Source of the DNA: Hanleya hanleyi
Taxonomy: Eukaryota; Mollusca; Polyplacophora; Lepidopleurida; Hanleyidae
NCBI GenBank assembly: GCA_036873755.1
Contig: JAVTVY010036877.1
Location: forward strand, 62,001 to 126,000
Length of the DNA stretch: 64,000 bases
Reading direction: 5' to 3'
In this document: positions 1 through 15,300 of the stretch, in pieces
How the letters are laid out: the number at the start of each line of letters is the position of its first letter
Numbering within the stretch: the first letter of the stretch is position 1
Notes under the pieces: generated by a model
What the model was told of the DNA's origin: nothing
Database searches by the model: none
The model's input: only the letters and a program-made list of their open reading frames with translations
Translations under genes and position numbers: made by a program

Positions 1-232
1 GCAACAGCTAGAAATTTCTGGACAGACACACTTTTTGAATTCTCAATTTTCCACGTCTTGCATGAGAAAGTTTGAACTGGAAATTCCCCTGAACTTTGTC
101 ATACCAAACGGTGACAATTGTGCTTTTGTCCTTTATATCACATTTGCTATAACACCCATATGCAACAACATCTGCTAAATTGCAGTCTGCCACATATTGC
201 GTTTATTACATTGTCATCATCGTTTCGTTCAG

Positions 233-361
233 TTCAGGATGCCTGTAGCAATGGAGGCGATGTATTTGAGTGTGCCAATGGCCAGTGTATTGCTGCGGAC
301 CAACGATGCGACATCATCAGGCAATGTGTGGATGGCAGTGATGAAGTAAATTGTGATTCAG
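233..361 (+). CDS. LDLa exon 1 of the receptor
   Basis: The 43-codon exon encodes a canonical LDL-receptor class A module with six cysteines and the calcium-binding tail CVDGSDEVNC. It sits between an acceptor at 231-232 and a donor GTGAAC after 361. The length is a multiple of three and both borders are phase 1, as expected of a shuffled LDLa exon. An acceptor at 236-237 is an alternative, but it would break the phase symmetry. Confidence 0.8.
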
Positions 362-3300
362 GTGAACAAAAATGATGAGAATGGATCAAAAGAAAGAATA
401 TCACTTTTGAAACAATGTTCCTTAGTAAGATGTTTGCTGTTCAGATTCATTGCAATGAGAGATTGGAATACATATCATTACCATATTGAACATCCAGCAG
501 TATCGAGTATCCTCAAACTGGAGTAGAAACTCAACGCTGTAGGGTCATATTTAGAAGAAACTTCACTGACATTTTAATAAAAATTAACCCGAATGAATAT
601 TCCAAATGACTACTCAGATATTGGAGTTCAAATTTGGCGGGCGCGGTATCGAATTTGAAGTGCTAAAATGAGATATCGCGTACGAAAGAATTTTCCGTTA
701 TGTTATAGTATATTATCTTGCCGTATGGCTTGAGTAATTTCCAGGGTCTTTTTTTTTATAATAACAGCTTCTTGAAGTAGTGTGTTTGTGCAAACCCATT
801 TATTTCGACGTGAAAACAGCCCCCTTTTCTTTGCGTAAGTGATGTCAGTCCAGAATCAAGAAAAACTTTGCCCGAAATATTGGTCTTGACAATTGCCCCA
901 AAACTGTTTTGGTTATAGAAGGGCTCCATTTGATTACAGCAGGAAAAGGGAGGTGTTTTCACCTCAAGATGCTGTTATTCAAAGCCCGTGGGACCCAGGG
1001 TCTGGAAAATACTCTGACCAAACGACAAGATAATATACTTAAGTTAACCGGAAACAATAGTTCGTAGGTGATATTTCCTTTCTGCGCTCCAAAACCAATC
1101 AAAGGAGGTCAGAAATTCTGTAAACCGCACCAGGTCCTTCATAATATTTCTAATTTGTTATATTCTACACACTGTTATTGTATCTGAATTGTATTGTATT
1201 GTATTACGTTTATTTACATGGTTACTATAGAAACAGATTACTGTGGGCTTCAAAGTGGTGGTTATCAAAGTGTAATTACTAAATTCGTAACAACAAGTCA
1301 TCTAACCCAATTATCACAATGTGGAATACCAAAGAATCAGAATCCTCGAAAGTGGGGGAAAGAAATTATGCCATGATCCACCCATACAATTATCTCTGGT
1401 TCGCCGTGCGACAACACCAAAGTTCATTTGCCTATAGTACTGCAATATGGTGAAAAGATTCTGCACTTTGAGGTAAAAGCGTGAAACTTGGGACATTTAT
1501 AGTACTTGATCGGCTGATTAAAATTTGCTATAGACCCCCTTGAAATTATTCCCAGATGGCCGCCAATTTTAAGATGGCCGCCATTGTAATGTAGATATCA
1601 GGAGGTCATTTGGGACCCCAAATTTTTTCCTTGCACCAAAGGATAGGGAGTTGAAACTGTGACATATCTTGGAGAATGTAATAAGTTCCAGAATGGCTGC
1701 CTTAATGATGTCACAATGACGTCATATTATAAAAATGCTATCTTGTGCGGCGATTTTTTAGTCAGATATTTTAAATTTTCTATTTATACTATTTTCTCCA
1801 GAAAAAACTACATAATAAATTAGGAAATAATTATTTGATGTGAATTTAAATAATTGTGACGACTTTCATGCTCAAAAGGCAAATATTTAAAAAAGTGTCG
1901 AAAACACAACTTTTTAATCATACCCTTATGACCTCCATTTTGAATCTACTCATGGTCTTCTGTTGGAGGGGTATGCAAATAGGCTCAAAATGACCCCAAT
2001 ATCATAGGCTGTAAAGCTTCACTTGTAAATTTTTTACGTCTCCGACAATTATGGCCTAGGCGAATTGCCGTCGTCATGTGCGTCCGTCATTTTATTAGCG
2101 CAATATCTGCAGAACCGGGTTAGTTATATAGAGTGACAAAATTTTGGAAACTGATTCATCTAGTTACAGATCATATGTCTATTGAATTACGAAAGGGGCA
2201 TAACTTCGTGAAATTTAGGCCGAAGCGACTCATTTTCGAATGCGCCTGACACCTATACCTAGATGAATAAATGTTTTTCAAAATGTAGTCCGTGGACCTA
2301 ACACGGTTCTGCATATATGGCGACAATGGACAAAAGAACCTGACGACAATACCCCTTGACCAAGCAAAAGATTATGAGTTAATTCAGAATGAAGGTCATA
2401 AGGGTGTGAATAAAAAGTTGTGTTTTTCTTAAAATATTTGTCTCTTTACCCACGAAAATGCACACAATTATTTAAATCCTCATTAAATAATTATTTCCTG
2501 ATTTATTATGTAGTTTTTCTGGATAAAACAGAATAAATATTTTTTTTTTAAATCTGACTAAAAAATGGACCCACAAGAGAGAATTTTTATAATATGACGT
2601 CACTGTGACGTCATTAAGACAGCCATCTTGGAACTTATTACATTTTCCTATAACGCTTAAGTCGTTGGATCAATAAAAAAATTGGGGTCCCAAATGATGT
2701 CCTGATATGTACATTACAATTGCGGTCATCTTGAAATTGGCGGCCATCTTGGCATAATTTTAAGTGGGCCTATAGCAAATTTTAATCAGCTGATCGAGTA
2801 CTATAAATGTGCCAAGTTTTATGCGTTTACCTCAGTGTGCAGAATTAACCCAATTTCATGCACCATAATGCAGTACTGTATCAAATAAAGTTATATTTAC
2901 TGTCAAAATTGTATAGAAAGAATGTGCATCGTCATAATACTGGAGTGAATGTCAGTGACCTAATTTCAGATCATTTATCCAGTGGAATATTCATGTGCTA
3001 TGATGGAACGTTATTTCCAAAGAAAAGCTACTGTGATGGCCAAGTTGACTGCAAAGGGAATTTACATGAAGACGAATTTGGACTCGCCTACCCGCATGAG
3101 ACACCGTGTGGTAAGCATGCAACTACCGGGAATTTATACATAAAACCGCGATCTACTTTACAAAGCATGAATACTAATGTTTCACAAAAATATATTTGCG
3201 CTCACGTATAAGGATTGGTTTATCCTCGTTACAATTAAATGTGAAGAACTGACCGATTGCATTGACTGCTGCGTTTCTCTGTCTCTGTTCATCTTCTGAA

Positions 3301-6300
3301 TTATCCGTCTGGAAATCCTAGGTGCTTCTCACCTTTGCATATTGAATCTGTTCCTGTCGTTTTCCAGATTCAACCGCCCTCTCTCAAAGAAATTAGCTGA
3401 ATGTATGTGTTTATTTATCTTTTGTTTTTTATGGTGCTATTACCTTGTGAGTACATGTAAGGCTGACTACACCCTTATGAAAATATACCACACTTCATCA
3501 CAAAATATTACAGCAAACTTACTTTGTAGAAAACTATAGATGATGTATAGTATTTTGTGGTACTGGAAAGTTACTACAATTTACTAAAGTGTCATTGTAG
3601 TATTTACTACAGCAGTGCTTTACTATACTACAAAAACCAGAGCATACCACAACTCAAGTGTAATATTTTGTGGTAATTTGTAGTTACTACAGTTTACTAC
3701 AGTGTCATTGTACAGCAGTGTTTTACTGTAGTACAGAGTTGTTGAGCTACACTAAAAAAGCAAGCATACCACAACACAATTGTAGAATTTTGTGGTTTCT
3801 CCAATTTACTAGTGTGAGTGTAGTATTTACTGCAGCAGTGTTTTGAATTGAATTGGATTGAATTGAATCTCAAGGCCGCATAACCACAACACAAGTGTAG
3901 TATTTGGGATCATATATGATCAAAATCATATAGGATTTGCAATCTTACACGATCATATACGATTCAATATCAGTCCACAACACCCAAGTACGTTCTCCAT
4001 ATTTGATTGCTCATAGTTGAAGAGATAGATTTTGTAACACACATCTCCGATCTGCTGACTGTGGGACTATGCAAGAGTCTAGTGGTATAGGTTGTTTGAG
4101 TTACAGTGCCGTCTAGCTAGTCTAATCTAATTATACATACTTCTAATTCATTTGCTTTTCACTTTTGGCATTCAGGTTAGGGATTGCTGCTAATCAATTC
4201 CACTACAAACTTTTTCCAGAAAATAATCCGATATTATCAACATTTAGGCAATGTTGTGGCGTGTGAGAGGTTATAATTTATGTTTGCGATATATTATTAA
4301 CTAAGGAACTAAACCCGAGAAGTTGGCCTATGCATTGTTTTAAACCCCGCAACTCGGCAACCGTATTTATATTGTAAAACGACTGCGACTATATCATAGA
4401 TAGCAGATACATTTGCGGAAGGAACACTCATGGCTTGAAAAATATTTGATTTTAACCTTACTAGGCCTGGAGAAGGGAGGGGGCAAAATGACCCCACCTA
4501 CCCCACCCCACCTGTGCTATCTCCGGAACGACAAAAACTTGAGAGCTGACGCTCTGTGATTTTATAGTTTATCATATTGGGGTCATCTTGAGCCTATTTG
4601 CATAACATCCGGAGTAGAGGATCCTTTATAAATTCAACATGGCGTCCACGTGGGGTACGAGAAAAGTGAAGTTTTCGTCATTTTTCTTCAAAATTTCTGC
4701 TTTTCCGCGAAGAAAAGTGGGCAAAAACTATTGGTATAGTGTGGTAAGTTTAAATCCCCTAGCTCAATGGGTTAGAAAAATAATTAGGGTGGCCATTTCG
4801 CCCCCCCCGCCTCCATAGGCCTGGACAGGTCCCAAAAATCCCAGGCCAGTTAGGGTTAATGCTTGCGACGTTGTGGTGGCGATCTTTGAAACTGTGGCTT
4901 ACCTAGAGGCTTTCGGGAATTCAGTTATTAATAAATGGTGTCAGGGTGTATAAATGATTCCTCGCGGTGATTCGTTATGAGTCGACCAGTCCAGTTAAAT
5001 ACTGTCAAACATTTACCCTGACATTTTAATGCCTACGAAGCTTCAACAAATCAGAAGTACTGTTGTTTCATTCCTGGCGAGCTCGCCAATCGCGAAGTCA
5101 TAGTCGAGTCTCACAGACGAAGACGATGCATCGGTTTGCGAGAAATGAACCATTGGCACACCAGAAGAGAAAATATCTTTGATGTCGGCGTAGGTGTGAT
5201 GTCGGCTGTCACAACGTTAAGACTGCTTCACTATCGACAAAGATGAGCTACCGTACAGCCAGGATCGTAACATCCCATCGATTCCACGGAGCTGATCGAC
5301 GCACAAAACGAGCAACCCCACCCTCTAAGTGTTATTCATAGACAATACCCTAAGTTGATGGGACTAGTTTTTCACGGCTAACGATGCCCTCAGACACCGA
5401 GAAACCCGTGAATGTATTTCTGGTGTTCATGTACACTGAAAAAGGAAAACGGACATTCAAATATTCGCCAAGTAATAACTTTGAAATGAATTAAACACTG
5501 AAATAAGAAATTCAAAACAAAACATACATTTAGAATAGAATATAGATTTTTGTTAGCATCACATATATATACAAATCCTTTCTATCTGGACATGTAAATT
5601 CCAACGGGCAGGTCGTTAGTGTAGCTCATTAAATGGCTTGCCCGATGTTTCTATAGTTATTCCTATTTACTCATTATATGTTCTCATTTGTTTCATCAGA
5701 AAATAGCCATAATCAGTGTTTTTAATGTTTTAATGTCCTGTCCAATGTGTCTAGATACACCTATTTACACATTATACATTTCTAGCCTTTCATCTTTATA
5801 TATCCATAATCATTGTTTTTAATGCTTTAATTCACCAGAGGATCATTTGAAAATCACCATTCATTTGTGTGAAGATACGGCGTATCACGTTGGGCACATC
5901 GGTTCTCGTCAGATCACCGTACTTAAGCAACGTTGAGCTCGGTCCATACTTGGATGGATGCCCGGGTGCTGTACTGCCTGGGCTGATCAGTGTCCCGGAT
6001 AATAATAGGAACTGTGGATACTCTCGTGTTCTGGAACATGTAGGCACCCCAAATGTTAAAAACGACGTTAAATCCTACTCACTCGCTCACTCATTTGTGT
6101 GAAATGCCATCCTCTTTTAAATAAAGCTATTATTATTGTTATTGTCGCCTAATGTCTTTTCAATTAGCAAAAGGCTAGAAGAAAGTAATTATTTAGTCCT
6201 ATCCCTCGTAATGCTAAACGACATGAAGGAAGTAGAAGGAAGTAATTATTTGTCATATCCCTCATAATGCAAAACGACATAATTTCATTTAATGAAATCT

Positions 6301-9300
6301 ACTAATGAAATCGAATTCCCGCACATTATGTTTCATTACAATAGGCCAGTGATAACTTAGACGGTATGAAAGCATGGTTTCATCCAGTACCAATTCCAAT
6401 GAAACAAGTCCGACCGGGGATGCCCGATTTTACTAGTTCCGTGTTGTAGACAAGACTGGAATTCAACTGGACGTCAATATTGCCAATTACGCGGAGGAAT
6501 TGCTTGGAATTTATAGACAATATTTTGGGCACACTCACCGATATTCAACCACCAGCACTTTACCTGAATAGCAATCAATCGTAGGGTTAACCTGTCCCAT
6601 AGTCCTTACTTTTTACCAAAATGATGGTCATTGTCCGTGTACTTCTGGGTGATTTGAAATATAATTTCCGTCTGCTTGTTTCGGCATTGACGCGTTGGTC
6701 GCTATTTTCCTCGTGAGAACGCAGATTTTAGCACATTCATTTAAAGAACTTCCCAGAAATGAGGGTATTCTCTTCTGTAGAATTTCAACTTTGAGCAAAA
6801 TGATATTGCTTGATAAGAGAAAATACACGTGAAAAGATCAATTTCGCTATCAGTTATGGTGATCATAATTTTGTAACGGCTTTTCTCTTGAGATATCTGT
6901 GTGATGATATTTGTATCAGTTCGACTGCAAAAGTTAAGCTAAATCCCTTAAATGTTTCGTGGCGTGGCCGTATGTTTCACGTGTAACTTCAGTTAAACAC
7001 AATTATGAGCAATTTAGTTAAGTATTTATTAATGTCGCGGTATCCGGTGTCGCAGGTTTTAATCCCTGAGTCGCCAATTCACTCCTTGAGTCGTCAGTTC
7101 GATTCATTAGTGTGATTCTCAACTTTTTCGACGTAATCTTGCTGTATTTCAACCAAACGGGTTGTGACGACTCTATCTCACAGAATCTAATTAAACGCAA
7201 CATTAAAAGGGTGGTGGAAAACGATGCCGACGTACTGACAAGGAGTCATATGACCTCACAGACAAATATACTTACCGTATATTTCTAATAAACATCACAA
7301 GAACCTAAAGTGATCCCTGTGATGGCTTGTATCCCAACCACGCTTCTATTGAAGCTGCCCATGTGGATATATTGAATGACTTCACCTCACGGCCCATAGC
7401 ACCGTCATTAGATGCAGGTATTTCAGAGCGATGATGTAATAGCTTCATCATGTCATTTGTTGGAAAATGGGGAATTATGTGACCACCAGATAGTAAAAAA
7501 ACGGCCCAAACGAGAGAGCATTTATTGAATGCAAGTTCGTATTAAAGAACGACCAAGCAACAACCACAATGATTTGTAGGAACGGCAAGCCTCCACCAGC
7601 AGAATCTCGCCATATACAGGCAACAAATCAGAGACCCAAGAATTTTGCCTTTTAAACAATTCATGTAATTTACCTGCACAAAACTGGCGAACAAACTGGC
7701 GCGGGAGAAAATTGGCGTCACCATCAGGTTGGGATCAGTGATGATTCTAGGTACAACGGAAGAACGGTGGAAATCCAGCACGCTCCTTTCACGTCAATCA
7801 AAGAGACAATTACGTAAATTTAATTGACCATAATATTAACAAATAAATATGGACTATTATCTCATTCGAAATCTTGCCACCAAAGATCTACCCACCTTTG
7901 TTTGCTTAGAAAAGGAAGATAAGATATTTACTGAGGAGGGCGTACTTTATGGATCAGCATTCTTCACGGAAGTGCTCGCCGATTAGTATCAGATACCACG
8001 GTTCCTGAACATTTACAATATCTTGACAAGTTGACGAATTAACATGTAAATGATAATAAAGTATCAAGTCAAAGTATTGATATTACTAAAGCTTCTGGAA
8101 TTGATGTATCAAATAAAAAAATCTTGAAAATCCCTGCTGGCAAGATGGAATGGATAGCTAAATTGTTCCTACCTTCAAGCCTGAAAAGGTTGAAAATTGT
8201 AGACCGATATCAGTTTTGCCGATAGTGTCAACGAGAATCATCCACCAGCTCTATCCATATTTGTCAAAATTCGATTTGCTGTTCGCTGGTGAATATGGCT
8301 TCCGGTCTGGTCATTGATGTCAGAGCGCTCTATTAAACCTTTCGACGATTGACGCTCTAAGGTGGAAAATGCCAAATTGTTCGGTTTAGCCTTGCGCAAG
8401 CGATTCGACCTTGTCAATCATGGATTCCTTTTCCATTTCAAAAGCTTGATTACTATGATTGTTCAACAGAGACTCTAAACTCTAAACTTCTGTTTAACCA
8501 AGAGGGTTTTTTGAACTTCAATTTGTCTTAGCCCTACCTGGTCTGGGTGGTTGGGGGGGGGGGTGGAAATGGCCCCCCTACCAAACTTTCTGCGCTATCT
8601 CCGGAACGACAAAAAATGGAGAGCTGAAACTGACTTTATAGTTTGTCATATTGGGGTCATTTTGAGCCTATTTGCATAACTCCCGAGGAAGGGATCATGG
8701 GAAAATTCAAGATGGCGGCCACGTGGTGTCCCAGAAAAGTGATGTTTTGTCATATTTCTTCAAAATTTCTGCTTTTCCGCGATGAAAAGCGGGCAAAAAC
8801 TATTTTATTTTACGTCACATTAATATTTACTAATTTATCATGCAGTGTTTGCGATAAAAGTGCATAAATAAAAAATTCGGGGAATCTGACTAAAAAATCG
8901 ACCAAATAATGCCGTTTTTGAAAATGACGTCACTGTGACGTCATCAAAGCGGCCATCTTGGCTTTTTTTACATTTTCTGGTAAAGCTTGACCCAAGGGTA
9001 TAGTGTGGTAAGTTTCAGCCCCCTAGCTCAAGGGGTGAGAAAAATAATTAGGGTAGGCCATTTCGCCCCCCCCCCCCGCACAGGCCACATAGGGTTAGGA
9101 CACTCACCTCGAGTATATTTGTGGCAAATTATCCAACGAAACTGGCCATGTTTAAATCTATACGCGGAGTGATTGCCACTATGTGCCCGTAAAGCTTTCT
9201 GTACAAGTCATATTTTATCCACACTAGATTATAGGTTGTGTTATTGTTTGGGGTAATTGTAAGCAATACAGATAGGAAGAGCTTTGGAAATTGCAAAAAC

Positions 9301-12300
9301 AAGTGGTGGGTCTGGTTCACTGTGCTGATCAATATGATCCCACCCCACACCCCAATATTAAATTGAGATGGTTTACACTTTAGGGTCGACTTCCATGGAC
9401 ATTGACATGGACTCGCAACGACCAGACGTTAAACAAAATCTGAAACGAAAATTTGTTGTTTTTTCTAAACTCTAATATTTATCTTGGGGCACTCACGTCG
9501 TTAATATTTGTGGCAAATTATCCAAAAATATGACCCTGTTTAGATACATACGCCAGTTTTGCCACTTTGTGTCCGTAAGGCTTTCTGCACAAATTATATT
9601 TTACCCACACTATACTGTAATTCCAAAGCATAAGTTCATAACACCACATTGGTATCCAAATGAATACAATTTTTACATGAGTGACTTTCTTCAAGCTAAC
9701 CAGAACTTCTTTTTCTGCATCAAACTATCACTTTTATTCGAAAATTAGAATTCTGGGTCATTCAGAAAATGTTTTTCATATCCCGGGCTAAACAGTGGAA
9801 TGACTTGCCGTTACGACTGAAAACTGCGTCTTCACTTAAGAGTTCTCAAACAAATTATTATCTACCAATATCTTATATCAAATGTTTAATATTAATCAAT
9901 TCAGCCATAGATCCTAGACTTTCTCGGCTACTTGTCATTAATCTTAACTCTGTCTTCTTGTCTTATATATTTCATATATTGATCATATTTTTGTTTTGTA
10001 TCTATGTATAGTTTTGTCGACCCTGTGGAAGAATGACCTTCTAGAGATAAAGTTTAGTAGTGGTGGTAGTAGTAGTAGTTGCGGTAGTAGTAGTAGTATT
10101 AGTAGTAGTGCTGATACTAATTCGGGGAGCAGCAGCGGGAACTGGATTCTGTACTTTTCGAAGAATTTTGTACAATTGGACAATCTCCTGTGGCGAAAAA
10201 GAGTATGCATATGGAATTCATTACCGCATTCGGAAGAGCAGCTGTATGCATATTCACAGTCCCGTTGTCAAATTTTTTCAGGATATTTCCTGTTTTGAAC
10301 TGATAGCGGTCTATGTTTGCGTGTGGGGAGACCGTTGCCTTGTATGCTCTTTGTCTTGTGACTGTCTTGCAGAGTATCTGTCCGGGTGTACCGCAGACCT
10401 GTTCCAGTGTGTGAATGGGTTTTGTGCCGATAGGGTCGACATGTGTATCTATAACTATGACGAATACAACAGGGTCAGTGGATGTAGGGACTTGTCACAC
10501 CTTCGGGATTGCAGTAAGTATCATTTTGTACAGGGTACATGGATTAAACTAATCTGAACTTCCATTACCCGAACAAAAGAAGACCTCAGTACGTAATGTG
10601 AAACTTTCGTATTTTCAAGGTATGTTTCACAACTGTTTCTCCCTCGTATATATGCCATCATCAGTGTTCAATGTGTTACGTAGCTCAGACGAACCAGATG
10701 ATGAGGAATAAACCTAAATATAGGCTACACCTCAAACCAAAGTCTGCTGGGCTATGGACTGCTGGTCAGTTGCATTTCCGTTGAGGGAGCATCCAGGGGC
10801 GATGTGACTGTCCGAAGCCAAGACCGGAGTACCGAAAACGTCACATCGCTCTCCGTATATTCACAGCCGGTTACCACGGAAACCATTACGCAACAAACGA
10901 CGTAATAATCCCCGCCCACAAGACAGTCTGTCAATTATCCATTGATACAATGTAGAAGAGACCCATTTTAATCCTCTCTACAGAATTTAATAATGGGCGG
11001 ATTTAGCTGAAATTTGGTACATATTCAGAGTTAACCATAAGCCATATAACGGAGCTATATTACGTTTACTCTGTAGATAAGGTACATTACTTTACACTCT
11101 CCTCCACTAAACTTCAACCACACATGTGGTTGTTTAAGAACCGCATTTTACTTGCAATAACGTATTTACATTTCGTAGCGCAAAACTCCATGTGCGGTAC
11201 GCGCGGCTTTAGCGTACCGTGATACACAATGTCAAATCTTCTCACAGTTCAGCTTCAAATAAATTAACAATTAAACCAATATGCTATGAATTTGCTATAA
11301 AAATTGACCTCAGTAATAATCCAAACACAACGTAAATAGCTCGCACTCGAAATAGCATCTTGACGGGCTGCATATACCAGGAATTTCTATTCAAACGGCA
11401 AAACGCACTCTGCCCTGAAGTGAATCTCGTGTATTGCGTCTTACTTGGCTTTTAGAGCTTGATGTATATACTCAACGTATGCTATTACTGTGCGCCAGGT
11501 CATGATTAGTAACCACACACAATCACTGGTCTTTTACACCACGCTGGCTCAGCAGACATCATACGGAATAAAGCATCTCTAATCTTGAATGCTAAATATC
11601 CCAACGTACGCAGTCCACATGTCATGATACCGTGCCCAAGCAAGAAGCGGTGTTCATCAGACCCACAATACGGAATATCATGCTCTCTGGCTTCCTCTAT
11701 AATTCGGATCATACTGACTGTAAAGAACCACGCCGATTTCATCCACCTAGCACACGAGGATTCACCTATTCCGTCTTGGTGCTGTTGCAGGACTTGACTT
11801 CATTCCTTCTGGCGTGTGTATCATCTAGGTGGTTTGTTTGTATGACTTGCTACCAAGCGATCAAGATGCACTGTTTGTGATTTGTGCTTAGCAGTCTTCA
11901 TCACCTGGTACAGAAGGTCCTCTATTTTCCACACAATCACAAACGACACTATGAACCATGGTCGGAACTTCTCGGGCCAGACGCCATTATATAAACCATC
12001 TGATCCCTCTGGAATGTCTTTCCAGCACGAAGGTCGTAAGCTGCTTTCTGGTATTTGCCCTGGACATGAGTCTTCTCTCGAGCAAGGGCGTTGTATTCTG
12101 TCCCTGATTTTTAACACATAGCTGTCGGTGTCGGCTTCTTCATACTTCCTAGGAAGGGGCAGGTCAAGCTCAGTCGACATGTGTACTTCTCTTTCCAGCA
12201 TCATACGATGTGGCCTCTGGCCCGAGGTTTCATGTCGCGCCGCCCTGTCCGCCATTGCTATAAGCAAGAAATCCACGTAAGCTCTCAACATAGCCTCCAT

Positions 12301-15300
12301 ATTCCTGTTACAGCGTTCCACCATACCATCTCTCTCTCTCTGTGGCCGATATGACGTGGTTCTGGTCTTACCTAGTTTAAATTGACGGTAAAGCTCCCGA
12401 AAGACATTGCACTTGAAGTTACTGCTATGATCCGAGTGGAACTGCATGGGATCTCCATTAGTGCACCAGCCACTGTTTGTGTCTCCTGATTTGGCAATGC
12501 CACTACCTTGGTCCATTACGTGAAATAATCTGATATAACCAAGATATAATTGTTCCCATTTTCTGTCTCTGGTAATGCTCCCACCAGATCGAGAGCGACC
12601 CACTCCATTGGTTACCCCACCAGATACTTACGTAGAGGTGCTTTCTCCTTCTTGTGAGGAAGCTTGGTCTTGACGCTATATAAATGACGCAGTGAAGGAT
12701 ATATATCCACCTTCACTGGATTTGAAGGAAACTACAGACAGCCCTACAGGCACATCATATTTAGACCTATATCTCTATAAAAATGAAGCGGGCATTCTCT
12801 CTCGTCGACTTTATGACAAAAGAGATGATTACAATTTCGACATCGTAAACTATCCCTTTCTGGACAGTAATATTCCAGTGGGACCTGCATATGGCGTATA
12901 CATATCTCGCTTAGTAGCATTTGCTAGATTATGTGTTAAATGTGACGATTTTAATCAACGTCACAAAACATTGTTACAGAAACTTATAAAACAGGGCTAT
13001 TCCACCAAACGCCTCCACTCAAAGTTTCTCAAATTTGGCGATAGATATCGCATGCTGATAAAAAAATACGAACGTAGCGGGCAAGATCTATGGCGCTACA
13101 TTTCGTAACTTGTGTCTAATTCCGCTTAACCCGAGGCAAGGGGCCGTATGAACCCATGTACTTCAAGATCCTCATGGTACTCATATGAACAGGCACAATC
13201 AAAGCGTGGCTGAGATACATCATTCTTTAGATGACGACTTTACAACGAATTATGGATTAAGAATACTGATCAGCGATACGGATTTGATATTTTTTGAACA
13301 TCATGATGTCTTGCCGCCATCATTGAAGGAAACAAGCCTATGTTTATGTATACTATGATTGTCTTTTTGAATTTGGTGCTAATACTGTTATATGGAATAT
13401 GGAATAGGTCTTTGGATTATGGACGCGGATATTCTCTAATGGACGACGGCTGAATTATGGATGACGGACTAGACGCTTGTAATTGGAACATACCTCACAC
13501 TGTCTGCAGTATTTTGGAGTATTCTCCTTCATGCCTGGCCAATAGGAATGGTTCTCGATGCGGCCTATCGCTCTGTGGCCTCCAAGATCCATTGTATTCA
13601 CGATTTGAAGACAGACAAAAACATCTGCTCACAGTAACGGGGTTTTCACAACAACTTTAAAAACTGACGTGTCATTTTGTATAAATTTGCTCCAAACTCC
13701 ATTTTCGCTACTGTCCGCTCCCCTTGAACTCTCAGACGTGTTCGCTGCAGCCTTCACATGCTCAGACATCCATTCCGCCGCAAGGAGGCGCCATGCTGCA
13801 TAAAATCGCCACAATGCCAATTTTCGCTACAGCTCTTTGATCTCGCAGGCTGCATAGCTTGTGATAAAAATGAGCCTTGTATCGATTTTACATGGCATGG
13901 TACGTTCACCCGATGGAAGGAATGGATGTGCAATGCCTGTAATGTGGTGAAAATGGACTTTGTATCGATTTTATACACGGTGGTCTTCCTGAAATTTAAT
14001 GACTGGACAAGATTAATGCGTATGATTGTTACCTAGGCCTAATGGAGAAGACTGTGGTGAAAATGGACCTTGTAGCGATTTTACACGGCAGGGTACGTAC
14101 ATTTGATGGAAGGAATGGATATGAAATGCGTGTAATAAGTTTATGGGAGACGACTGTGGAGAAAAACGGACCTTATAGCGATTTCATAAAGCATGGCTAA
14201 TCCTTAAATTCCATGAGTAGATATGAATTGGAGAGATATGCAAGAGGTGGGAAAAATTGACGACGTCTGGCGACTAAAGAGCAACCATATGACTCTACAG
14301 GAAAGCTTACCTCGGCACCTCACAATCAGACCCGATAATACGATGGATTCTCGGGCGTAGCCTTAGTATCTCAGCCTGGCTTTTATTGCAGCTGTTCATA
14401 TGGAGACTATGAAGTATCCACACGGCCCTAGCACCGGCTTAAGCGAATAAGATACGCTAGCTGCTCCGGAGCTGTGGTGACAGATCAGCTCAAATCAATA
14501 TCTGATGTTAATGGATGAGCATTGCGTACGTCTGATGGAGTGAACCCCTCAACATAGGGTAAATCTCGTAATACAAGAATACCAAGAAAAACTAACCTGT
14601 AATGCCCGACGTCGTACGGCTTAAATTTCCCACCAAAACAATAAACCTACATATATTTGTCGAGAGACATGTACAGAGGGTGGGCCTCGGAAACTAACAG
14701 TCCACCAGCAGAATCCTCCCATACACAGGTAATAAATTGGAGCGATATGCAAGAGGTCGAGAAAATTGACGTCTGGAGACTAAAGAGCAAGCATATGACC
14801 CTACAGGAAAGCTTCCTTCGGCATCTTACATTCAGACCCTAGAATACGGGTATGAATGCATATGATTGTGAATGTATTTTAACTTCGATGTGGTATTTCG
14901 TAAAGCTGTAACGAAAGTATGGTTACAGGGAACAGACCATTTTTAGTTGTCCTCAAATCGTGCACTATATCAGTATTTCTACTTTCACGTACTACATAGA
15001 TTCTCGCGGTATGACGAAGTCCTGTTTCACAGTTGCTCGACACATCATTTGCTGCGCATTCCCAAACCAACTCGAAATGTTTAATGCGTCTATCCTGATG
15101 CTTGGTTTTCTTGCCCCTACATAGCGATCATAAGCGCTCATAAAGTCCATACCCAATATGGCAGAGGTTATGTCTGCAAATGTAACCTGGTGTGTTCGTC
15201 TTTTTTAGCCTAGGTTGATGTCTAAAAGAACTCGCCCAAGAATACAAGAACTTCTCTCCCCCTACCACAACAAGAATTTCACTTGCAGGTTCAAGACTGG

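Larger units (their letters stand above)
12670..13482 (+). mobile_element. 5'-truncated retroelement inside the LTR element (family C source?)
   Basis: The block is inserted in opposite orientation to the LTR element. It starts with the C-terminal part of a reverse-transcriptase-type ORF and ends with a copy of repeat family C, whose terminus GACGCTTGTAA is shared by all other family C copies. This suggests that family C is the 3' end of this retroelement (inference). Confidence 0.55.

Noticed and set aside
5873..6000. A 5S rRNA gene
   Set aside because: Only the first 100 or so bases resemble 5S, with promoter changes, and a SINE body with ACTC tail follows. The same chimera recurs twice.
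10060..10372. Poly-Val and poly-Ser proteins upstream of LDLa exon 3
   Set aside because: They are translations of a GTA microsatellite and intron that read into the exon.
11585..12121. Plus-strand frames over the integrase region
   Set aside because: They are antisense shadows of the integrase remnant.
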